Made by a program: the position numbers and the translations under genes. Below are positions 18,944 through 23,211 of a DNA stretch of 38,192 bases, one piece after another (positions within the stretch are counted from its first letter, which is position 1; every line of letters starts with the position of its first letter). Origin of the DNA: Verrucomicrobiales bacterium (GTDB lineage: Bacteria > Verrucomicrobiota > Verrucomicrobiia > Verrucomicrobiales > DEV007); assembly GCA_028281705.1 (NCBI GenBank), contig JANQJH010000260.1:1-38192 (forward strand), read 5' to 3'. Below the pieces are notes generated by a model, which saw nothing but the letters and a program-made list of their open reading frames with translations, did not search any database and was not told where the DNA came from.

Positions 18944-19732
18944 TCAGTCCTTGGATACGGCTGTGGCCAACCGCACCACATCCTCCGGCAAGCCGATATA
19001 GAGAGCGTTGTTGTATCCGGATCCCAACTCTTTCAGGGTGTCGAGATAACGCATACGCAAGAGTTCCGGATTGTTCTCGAACACGCGTGCGGCGTTCGCC
19101 ATGGTGCGCAGGACGGCGGCATCTCCTCGCGCCTTCTCCTGCTTGGCTTGGGCCTCTTTGCGCGACGTCAAGACACTGGAGAGCGCGCTCTTGAGTTCGC
19201 CACCCAGCATGAGATCCCGCAGAACCACTCGCTTGATCTCGATTCCGAGCGCCTCCGTCACCAGATTGGCCCGCACGGATTCAAGCAAGGCCACGGCGAA
19301 TCCCGCCTTTTCCGCCAAGATGACATCCAGCTCCAGGGCGCCCAAAACTTCGCGCAGGGCGAGCTGGACCTGGGTGTAAAGCGCCTGCCGCCCGTCTTCC
19401 ACCGCCTCGTGGAACTTCCGGGCATCGTCGACCCAATAGTGGACCACGGCAGACAACTTGAGCGTGGCCGAATCGGCCGTGATCAGTTCCTGGCCCTGGA
19501 CCACGAGTTCGATCACCCGCTTGTCGAAGGCGACCACCGAATGGCCCGTTCCCCAGAGGCGGTGCATCCCGGGCTCGAGGGTCCCGGCATACTTGCCGTT
19601 CTTGTAATGCAGGACTGTCTGAAAATCCCAAACCAACACCCGCTGGGTGAATCGGTTCCATAGCATGGTGGCGATCACGCAGATCAAGAAGATCGCCAGG
19701 CTAAGCGAAATGATTAGGTTCATGGTGTTCAT
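18944..19732 (-). CDS. Slipin-type SPFH/band 7 membrane protein
   Basis: 262 residues. Residues about 5-24 are one transmembrane helix (NLIISLSLAIFLICVIATML). The band 7 domain follows, with GMHRLWG, VAFDKRVIELVVQGQELITA, LKLSAVVHYWVDD and a heptad-rich segment ending VLTSRKEAQAKQEKARGDAA. Relatives (stomatin, slipin) form membrane-bound oligomers that organise proteins and membrane domains. Partner proteases of the NfeD type often lie next to such genes but none is seen here. The nearest upstream genes on the same strand are the tRNA array, 225 bases away; a T- and A-rich stretch (ATTTTAACACAATC) about 30 bases before the start may include its own promoter. Two ATG codons three residues apart are possible starts. 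Confidence 0.88.
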   Translation of the reverse strand: MNTMNLIISLSLAIFLICVIATMLWNRFTQRVLVWDFQTVLHYKNGKYAGTLEPGMHRLWGTGHSVVAFDKRVIELVVQGQELITADSATLKLSAVVHYWVDDARKFHEAVEDGRQALYTQVQLALREVLGALELDVILAEKAGFAVALLESVRANLVTEALGIEIKRVVLRDLMLGGELKSALSSVLTSRKEAQAKQEKARGDAAVLRTMANAARVFENNPELLRMRYLDTLKELGSGYNNALYIGLPEDVVRLATAVSKD

Positions 19733-19875
19733 TGTTTCGATTGATTGATTGTGTTAAAATAGGTCTCACCGACTCACGATCGCCCTGCCACGGACCCACG
19801 GTTCCGGAAGCGGAAAGAACGCGTCATCCGGCCGGCACTGCACCCAGCAAAAGGGCACAACGGAAGCCGGTGAGA

Positions 19876-19952
19876 GGCCTTCTTTAACAAGGCGCGAAAC
19901 CGCTGTCCCATCACTCGAAGAGAGGAGAGGAGACCGGCGCCGTCACAGGGCG
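19876..19952 (-). pseudogene. tRNA debris downstream of the array
   Basis: Two short exact matches to array tRNAs lie here in the same orientation. The 17 bases GGCGCCGTCACAGGGCG (19936-19952, + strand) are identical to the anticodon arm of the tRNA-His gene at 21387-21403. GGCCTTCTTTAAC (19876-19888) is identical to part of the tRNA-Tyr variable arm at 21899-21911. Neither has a full cloverleaf. They look like remnants of deleted or recombined tRNA copies at the array end. Confidence 0.5.
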
Positions 19953-19957
19953 ACGTC

Positions 19958-20027
19958 AAGTTTGGCTGGAATCGAACCAGCTACCTCTGAGTTCAAGTCA
20001 GATGCTCTACCATTGAGCTACACGGGT
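19958..20027 (-). pseudogene. tRNA-Ser(TGA)-anticodon, class I, acceptor stem broken
   Basis: D-arm GCTC-AATGGTA-GAGC, anticodon arm TCTGA-CTTGAAC-TCAGA (anticodon TGA) and T-arm GCTGG-TTCGATT-CCAGC are all intact. The variable loop is only four bases, unlike normal class II tRNA-Ser. The 5' acceptor ACCCGTG does not pair with the 3' sequence CAAACTT beyond the first two inner pairs and the outermost one. No CCA is encoded. It is the last unit in the direction of transcription, and its 3' side runs into tRNA debris, so the end was probably lost by recombination. G18-G19 and T55 are canonical. Confidence 0.7.
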
Positions 20028-20125
20028 TCATCACCCGGTTTCCGAACCGATAGGCGGGACCCATCCGGGATACCTTCCGGGCCGCGCGGTTTCGAAAGTG
20101 TCCTTCTTGCAAGAGAAAAGTGAAT

Positions 20126-20200
20126 TGGCATCCAGGGATGGACTTGCACCACCATCTTCGGTTTCAGAGACCGATGTCCTCACTCTTGAACGACCTGGAC
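20126..20200 (-). tRNA. tRNA-Gln(CTG), variant elbow
   Basis: Acceptor GTCCAGG pairs fully with CCTGGAT (one G-T). The D-arm is GTTC/GGAC with loop AAGAGTGA. The anticodon arm is TCGGT-CTCTGAA-ACCGA. The T-loop is TGCAAGT, with G at position 55. Discriminator G fits Gln. CCA is encoded. D-loop position 18 is A, followed by G19. Confidence 0.9.
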
Positions 20201-20216
20201 GATGAAAGAAAAGAAG

Positions 20217-20288
20217 CATCCCCGGCGGGAATCGAACCCGCGACTACAGATCGAAAGTCTGTCGTGCTTGCCACTACACTACGGGGAC
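20217..20288 (-). tRNA. tRNA-Glu(TTC), canonical elbow
   Basis: Acceptor GTCCCCG pairs with CGGGGAT. The anticodon arm is ACAGA-CTTTCGA-TCTGT. The T-arm is GCGGG-TTCGATT-CCCGC, with normal T54-T55-C56, and the D-loop has GG. Discriminator G fits Glu. No CCA is encoded (CTT follows). Confidence 0.93.
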
Positions 20289-20305
20289 ACATCAAGGAAA
20301 GGGAA

Positions 20306-20381
20306 TGGCGCCCCTGGAAGGATTCGCACCTTCATTCTCCGGCTTCAAAGGCCGGCGCATCGACTGTTCTGCCACAGGGGT
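20306..20381 (-). tRNA. tRNA-Gln(TTG), variant elbow
   Basis: Acceptor ACCCCTG pairs with CAGGGGC except for an A1-C72 mismatch. The anticodon arm is CCGGC-CTTTGAA-GCCGG. The D-loop contains AACAG (A18-G19) and the T-loop is TGCGAAT (G55). Discriminator G and encoded CCA are present. It sits seven bases from tRNA-Lys. Confidence 0.88.
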
Positions 20382-20387
20382 GAAAAT

Positions 20388-20463
20388 TGGTGGGCCCGGA
20401 GAGACTTGCACTCTCACCCGGCGGATTAAAAGTCCGCTGCTCCCCTATTTGAGCTACGGGCCC
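20388..20463 (-). tRNA. tRNA-Lys(TTT), variant elbow
   Basis: Acceptor GGGCCCG/CGGGCCC is perfect. The D-arm is GCTC-AAATAGGG-GAGC. The anticodon arm is GCGGA-CTTTTAA-TCCGC. The T-arm is GAGAG-TGCAAGT-CTCTC with G55. Discriminator A fits Lys, and CCA is encoded. Confidence 0.93.
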
Positions 20464-20491
20464 GATGGATCGGATTCGATCACGGAGAAAA

Positions 20492-20589
20492 TGGCGAAGC
20501 CCTGAGGGCTTGCACCCCATCCAGCACTCGGCTTGGCTGGACCCTTCGATTAGCAATCGATGCCGGCGCGCTTGTCCGGTTAAAGCTCC
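20492..20589 (-). tRNA. tRNA-Ser(GCT), class II, variant elbow
   Basis: Acceptor GGAGCTT pairs with GGGCTTC through several G-T pairs. The anticodon loop is TTGCTAA. A true long variable arm is present (TCCAGC pairing with GCTGGA), as required for Ser. The D-loop contains ACAAG (A18-G19) and the T-loop is TGCAAGC (G55). Discriminator G and encoded CCA are present. Confidence 0.88.
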
Positions 20590-20606
20590 GCAAAATACGG
20601 AAAGAT

Positions 20607-20683
20607 TGGTAGCCACGGTGGGATTCGCACCCACAACCTCCGGTTTCTAAGACCGGCGCCTCTGCTAGTTGGGCTACGTGGCC
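20607..20683 (-). tRNA. tRNA with Leu anticodon TAG but class I shape
   Basis: Acceptor GGCCACG pairs with CGTGGCT. The anticodon arm is CCGGT-CTTAGAA-ACCGG, giving anticodon TAG, which reads the Leu codon CTA. The variable loop is only AGGTT, whereas bacterial tRNA-Leu has a long arm. The D-loop has AACTAG (A18-G19) and the T-loop is TGCGAAT (G55). Discriminator A and encoded CCA are present. Which amino acid it would carry is unclear. Confidence 0.85.
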
Positions 20684-20728
20684 GTTCTGCTTGGTGGCCA
20701 GGGCCACCGAGCTAAAAATAGGGAGGGA

Positions 20729-20804
20729 TGGTGCTCACGGCGGGATTTGCACCCGCACTGAACCGGTTTTAAGCCGGCTGCCTCTGCTCTTGGGCTACGT
20801 GAGC
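20729..20804 (-). tRNA. tRNA with Leu anticodon TAA but class I shape
   Basis: Acceptor GCTCACG/CGTGAGC is perfect. The anticodon arm is GCCGG-CTTAAAA-CCGGT, anticodon TAA, reading TTA. The variable loop is TCAGT, so again no class II arm. The D-loop has AAGAG and the T-loop is TGCAAAT (G55). Discriminator A and encoded CCA are present. It resembles the neighbouring TAG tRNA and is probably a duplicate of it. Confidence 0.86.
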
Positions 20805-20815
20805 AATCCAAAAAA

Positions 20816-20891
20816 TGGTTCCTCCGGCCGGCGTCGCACCGGCATGGTCTCCTTTACGAGAGGAGTGCCTTTCTTTCTCGGCCACAGAGGA
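20816..20891 (-). tRNA. tRNA-Thr(CGT), variant elbow
   Basis: Acceptor TCCTCTG pairs with CGGAGGA. The anticodon arm is CTCCT-CTCGTAA-AGGAG. The T-arm is GCCGG-TGCGACG-CCGGC. The D-loop is A-rich with AAAG and lacks GG. Discriminator A and encoded CCA are present. Confidence 0.9.
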
Positions 20892-20909
20892 TCAGATCAT
20901 CATTCATTT

Positions 20910-20981
20910 GACTTCCGGCAGGATTCGAACCTGTAACCTCCTGGTTCGAAGCCAGGCGCCCTTCCATTGAGCTGCGGAAGC
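20910..20981 (-). tRNA. tRNA-Arg(TCG), canonical elbow
   Basis: Acceptor GCTTCCG pairs with CGGAAGT. The anticodon arm is CCTGG-CTTCGAA-CCAGG. The D-loop is AATGGA with G18-G19 and the T-loop is the normal TTCGAAT. The T-stem has one A-C mismatch at its base. No CCA is encoded; the discriminator would be C, which is unusual for Arg. Confidence 0.88.
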
Positions 20982-20994
20982 ATTCAAGTCGTCA

Positions 20995-21110
20995 AGTTAG
21001 CTGCCGCCGCCGTCTCTGGAACACAACCCGCCCCAACCTAGACGACGGCAAGATGCCCCATTGAACTCCCTCCCCCGGGAGCTCCGCATCATTGACCGCG
21101 GCGGCTAACT
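20995..21110 (-). ncRNA. Structured 116-nt element inside the tRNA array
   Basis: On the minus strand AGTTAGC pairs with GCTAACT as a perfect 7-bp outer stem, extended by CGCCGC/GCGGCG past a small bulge. Inside are three more helices: GAGCTCCC/GGGAGTTC around a GGGGGA loop, GGCA-TCT-TGCC, and GCCGTC-G-TCT pairing with AGA-GACGGC. Part of the GCCGTC helix and the outer extension compete for adjacent bases. The overall form is a four-helix junction with a tRNA-like 7-bp closing stem, but no T-arm or anticodon arm can be assigned. It fills most of the only long gap within the array. It could be a heavily altered tRNA or a separate RNA. Confidence 0.5.
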
Positions 21111-21160
21111 ATTCTTCAACATTCGCTCGTCCATGAGCGAAACTTCAGAATCAAAAGGAT

Positions 21161-21234
21161 TGGTGCGTCATGCCGGTGCCGCCCCGGCGTCGCCTGGGTG
21201 GAAGCCAGGAGTCATGCTGTTAGACCAATGACGC
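21161..21234 (-). tRNA. tRNA-Gly(TCC), strongly variant T-loop
   Basis: Acceptor GCGTCAT/ATGACGC is perfect. The D-arm is GTC/GAC with loop TAACAGCAT. The anticodon arm is CCTGG-CTTCCAC-CCAGG. The T-arm is GCCGG-GGCGGCA-CCGGC: T54 and T55 are both G, while C56 is kept. Discriminator A differs from the U usual in bacterial tRNA-Gly. CCA is encoded. Confidence 0.88.
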
Positions 21235-21244
21235 AAAAGAATGG

Positions 21245-21320
21245 TGGAGCCTCCCGTGGGTAACGCTCCCACCATCCTCGGATTTGCAATCCGGGCCGTT
21301 CACTTGCTCGGTCGGGAGGC
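21245..21320 (-). tRNA. tRNA-Cys(GCA), strongly variant T-loop
   Basis: Acceptor GCCTCCC/GGGAGGC is perfect. The D-stem is CCG/CGG. The anticodon loop is TTGCAAA. The T-arm is GTGGG-AGCGTTA-CCCAC, with A54-G55-C56. Discriminator T is the specific Cys identity base. CCA is encoded. Confidence 0.92.
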
Positions 21321-21355
21321 TCAAACTCGATGGATCACCGCCACCGTGTGAAAAA

Positions 21356-21430
21356 TGGGCTGGTCAACGGGATTTGCACCCGTACAGGCGCCGTCACAGG
21401 GCGCAATGCTGCGATTACATCATGACCAGC
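21356..21430 (-). tRNA. tRNA-His(GTG), variant elbow
   Basis: Acceptor CTGGTCA/TGACCAG is perfect. Base -1 is G and the discriminator is C, the G-1:C73 pair required by bacterial HisRS. The anticodon arm is GCGCC-CTGTGAC-GGCGC. The D-loop is TAATCGCAG (C18-G19) and the T-loop TGCAAAT (G55). CCA is encoded. Confidence 0.94.
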
Positions 21431-21446
21431 ATCTCTTCTTGAAAAA

Positions 21447-21520
21447 TGGTGTCCCCGCCAGGATTCGCACCCGGTCCGGCTCCTTCGCACGAAGCCATGC
21501 CTCTCTTACACCACGGGGAC
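21447..21520 (-). tRNA. tRNA-Arg(GCG), variant elbow
   Basis: Acceptor GTCCCCG/CGGGGAC is perfect. The anticodon arm is GCTTC-GTGCGAA-GGAGC, anticodon GCG. Bacteria normally read CGN codons with ACG changed to ICG, so GCG is unusual. The D-loop has AAGAG and the T-loop is TGCGAAT (G55). Discriminator A and encoded CCA are present. Confidence 0.88.
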
Positions 21521-21561
21521 GTCGCTTCATCCAATCGCTGAATGAAAACGAAAATGAAAAA

Positions 21562-21635
21562 TGGCGGCCCATGCCGGTTACGCTCCGACGTCCTCTGTTC
21601 GACAGACAGAGATGTTACGATTACACCAATGGGCC
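21562..21635 (-). tRNA. tRNA-Asp(GTC), strongly variant T-loop
   Basis: Acceptor GGCCCAT/ATGGGCC is perfect. The anticodon arm is TCTGT-CTGTCGA-ACAGA. The D-loop is TAATCGTAA (C18-G19). The T-arm is GTCGG-AGCGTAA-CCGGC with A54-G55. Discriminator G fits Asp, and CCA is encoded. Confidence 0.92.
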
Positions 21636-21657
21636 TCACCCAAACCAAAAAAGAAAT

Positions 21658-21731
21658 TGGCGGCCGCCAGGGAGTTGCACCCTTCCCTCCGGCTCTTCAA
21701 GCCAGCGCTCTCCTGCGTGAGCTAAGCGGCC
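21658..21731 (-). tRNA. tRNA-Phe(GAA), variant elbow, T-stem one base short
   Basis: Acceptor GGCCGCT pairs with GGCGGCC. The D-arm is GCTC-ACGCAGGA-GAGC. The anticodon arm is CTGGC-TTGAAGA-GCCGG. The T-arm is AGGG-TGCAACT-CCCT, only four base pairs, because one base is missing before the acceptor. Discriminator is G instead of the usual A for Phe. CCA is encoded. Function is less certain than for its neighbours. Confidence 0.82.
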
Positions 21732-21774
21732 AGGAACGAAGCTAGGGCAAGGTTGCCCGCAGCCTTCAATATCA

Positions 21775-21849
21775 TGGCTCCCCCACTTGGATTCGCACCA
21801 AGAACTCAGGCCTTAACAGGGCCGTGTGATACTCTTTCACCACAGGGGA
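21775..21849 (-). tRNA. tRNA-Asn(GTT), variant elbow
   Basis: Acceptor TCCCCTG pairs with TGGGGGA. The D-arm is GTGA/TCAC with A18-G19. The anticodon loop is CTGTTAA on a GGCC/GGCC stem. The T-arm is CTTGG-TGCGAAT-CCAAG. Discriminator G fits Asn, and CCA is encoded. Confidence 0.92.
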
Positions 21850-21859
21850 TCAAATGAAA

Positions 21860-21949
21860 TGGTAGAGGCTGGTGGTAATGCACCACTCGTCCACTTCCGG
21901 CCTTCTTTAACGACGGCGGGTTTACAGTCCGCTGGCCGGATCAGCCTCT
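21860..21949 (-). tRNA. tRNA-Tyr(GTA), class II with truncated D-arm
   Basis: Acceptor AGAGGCT/AGCCTCT is perfect. The anticodon loop is CTGTAAA on the stem GCGGA/CCCGC, with an A-C mismatch at the loop end. Only eight bases (TCCGGCCA) lie between positions 9 and 27, so the D-arm is missing or must share bases with the anticodon stem. A long variable arm (CGTC to GACG) is present as expected for Tyr. The T-loop is TGCATTA. Discriminator A and encoded CCA are present. Confidence 0.8.
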
Positions 21950-21967
21950 TCAAAACAGAAAATGGAA

Positions 21968-22039
21968 TTGCGGGGGAGGGAATCGAACCCTCGGCACTTG
22001 GCTTATGAGACCAAGCTAAGTTCCATCACTTTCCCCGCA
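21968..22039 (-). tRNA. tRNA-Met(CAT), canonical elbow
   Basis: Acceptor TGCGGGG/CCCCGCA is perfect. The anticodon arm is TTGGT-CTCATAA-GCCAA. The D-loop has GG and the T-arm is GAGGG-TTCGATT-CCCTC. No CCA is encoded. There is no C1-A72 mismatch and no run of three G-C pairs in the anticodon stem, so it is not a standard initiator. A lysidine-modified Ile tRNA cannot be excluded. Confidence 0.88.
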
Positions 22040-22054
22040 CAAAACTTAAAAAAA

Positions 22055-22131
22055 TGGTCGCGCCGGCAGGACTCGCACCTGCTTTCTCGTACTTCCAAGG
22101 TACGCGTCTCGACACCTTCGACCTCGGCACG
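22055..22131 (-). tRNA. tRNA-Pro(TGG), variant T-loop
   Basis: Acceptor CGTGCCG pairs with CGGCGCG. The D-stem is GTC/GAC with loop GAAGGTGTCGA. The anticodon arm is CGTAC-CTTGGAA-GTACG. The T-arm is GCAGG-TGCGAGT-CCTGC (G55). Discriminator A and encoded CCA are present. It is the one G55 tRNA in which a GG in the D-loop can still be aligned to 18-19. Confidence 0.9.
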
Positions 22132-22161
22132 TGAATACATTCATAAAAAAAGGAAATCTCT

Positions 22162-22232
22162 CATGCCGCCCCGGTGCTGCCCCGAGTCCTTCCGGTTTTG
22201 GAGACCGGAATGCACAAGCTGGTGCGCGGCAT
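22162..22232 (-). tRNA. tRNA-Trp(CCA), strongly variant T-loop, first in the array
   Basis: Acceptor ATGCCGC/GCGGCAT is perfect. The anticodon arm is CCGGT-CTCCAAA-ACCGG. The T-arm is CTCGG-GGCAGCA-CCGGG (G54-G55). The D region is short, with GCAC/GTGC pairing around CAGCTT. Discriminator G fits Trp. Unlike the other G55 tRNAs, CCA is not encoded (AGA follows). It is the promoter-proximal gene of the array. Confidence 0.87.
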
Positions 22233-22736
22233 CGACTGAGATTCGAGTCAGCCTGGCTCCATCGCGTGACGGTGGATGCTCACTGACTCTGTTGCTGTTA
22301 GCAAAATATAGAACGAACACCGTTGCCCTATGATCAGGGACAGCCGCAGGATTTCTCGACGGACGTTTCGGTGTTTCCGGCACACCTCCCAGGGGAAAGC
22401 CTCCTCGTTCGCCCGAAGATGGGAGTGGAGAGGTATTGTGATCCTGCCTAGAGATGCCTTCGCCGTCCGGGCACAAAGGTGCCCGTTGACTTTCATCCAT
22501 GACCCCGCTAGCTTCGTGTCGCCAGACTGAGTAGCGATCGTCATTGATGGTCTCTATAATGAATCAGTTTGCCTCCCCGCCCGTTAGCAGTTGCCGCTGT
22601 TAACGGGCGTCTTCGTAGATGGCTATGTCTATGATGCTATCAAATGTGTCAGTTGGACCAATCCGGTCCTCTCTTAATCAATAGGTAGTCAGTTGGATCG
22701 TGGGTTGTTCTCTTCCTATTTCGAGGAGGCCGGGCA
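22233..22736. other. Gene-free upstream region of the tRNA array
   Basis: No ORF here resembles a protein. Reading on the minus strand toward the array there is a TATATT motif near 22303-22310 that could be a -10 element, with no convincing -35 partner. A strong hairpin lies at 22579-22608 (separate entry). The promoter of the array should lie in this stretch, but it cannot be placed from sequence alone. Confidence 0.4.
22579..22608. other. Strong 12-bp hairpin
   Basis: GCCCGTTAGCAG (22579-22590) pairs with CTGTTAACGGGC (22597-22608) across six bases with one G-T pair. No T-run follows on either strand. It may be an RNA structure or a protein-binding palindrome upstream of the tRNA array. 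Confidence 0.4.
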
Positions 22737-22771
22737 TTAAAAAACCCTGCTTCCTCTCGGTAAGCAGGGTT
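22737..22771 (-). terminator. Intrinsic terminator on the minus strand
   Basis: AACCCTGCTT and AAGCAGGGTT form a perfect 10-bp stem with a nine-base loop. On the minus strand the stem is followed by TTTTTT, a classical Rho-independent terminator. It ends a transcript coming from higher coordinates, presumably the small ORF at 22797-23015 or a small RNA, and it may insulate the tRNA array. Confidence 0.75.
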
Positions 22772-22796
22772 ACGTAAAGTCCTTGTTTGGAAAACT

Positions 22797-23015
22797 TTAG
22801 GTAAAACTGCCTACCTCCCGTGTCTTGCCCTCAAACCTCAAATACCGATGACAACCAATGGTCACACCACAGAGTGATCCGAGGGACGCAACCCAATCCA
22901 TGGGTTGCGGCATCGTGGAATCGCTCAGTATTGGCTTGTGGTTACTTGAAGACATTGTTTCGATTTTGGAGCCCAAGTTTAACACAGGGAAATCGCTCTT
23001 CAAGTTCTTATTCAA
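22797..23015 (-). CDS. Possible small protein of unknown function
   Basis: A 72-residue frame starts with TTG at 23015; a later ATG (MSSSNHKPILSDSTM) would give about 52 residues. It contains WVASLGSLCGVTIGCHRYLR, which is not a motif I can assign. Support comes mainly from the terminator that begins about 25 bases after its stop on the same strand. There is no clear ribosome-binding site, so a non-coding RNA ending at the same terminator is equally possible. Confidence 0.3.
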   Translation of the reverse strand: MNKNLKSDFPVLNLGSKIETMSSSNHKPILSDSTMPQPMDWVASLGSLCGVTIGCHRYLRFEGKTREVGSFT

Positions 23016-23211
23016 CTAATCTTGGTTAGGCCACTTCAGGAATTTTGTTAGTAGCTCGAAATAAAACACCGTACCCGCCATTGCAGCCATTCTTCCAACG
23101 CGAATTTCAGGCTCATGACGCTTCCTCTACCCCGCCGTACCTGCCATACTTCCGGCGAACAAATAGGGCAAAGCGACTGGACCAACGTTCTCTCCACCCA
23201 CTCAATCACTC

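Noticed and set aside
19958-20804. Stop-codon suppressor tRNAs, because three anticodons read TAG, TAA and TGA
   Set aside because: These are anticodons, which pair with CTA, TTA and TCA. Suppressors would need CTA, TTA or TCA anticodons.
20995-21110. Integron attC site
   Set aside because: The ends read GTTAGC...GCTAAC, in the wrong order for RYYYAAC...GTTRRRY, and the core bases do not fit the consensus.
21968-22039. Initiator tRNA-fMet
   Set aside because: The acceptor resembles that of an initiator, but position 1-72 is paired and the GGG/CCC anticodon-stem pairs are absent.
18824-22321. 14-bp inverted repeat (GGTGTTCGTTCTAT) flanking the slipin and tRNA array
   Set aside because: A few 14-base matches are expected by chance in a window of this size, and no other sign of transposon ends is present.
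20031-22333. Many ORFs of 60-120 residues over the tRNA array
   Set aside because: They consist of translated tRNA sequence (repeated translations of the T-arm and anticodon arm) and have no independent support.
22248-22544. 98-residue minus-strand ORF upstream of the tRNA array
   Set aside because: No motif, no start signal, and other frames are equally open; composition looks non-coding.
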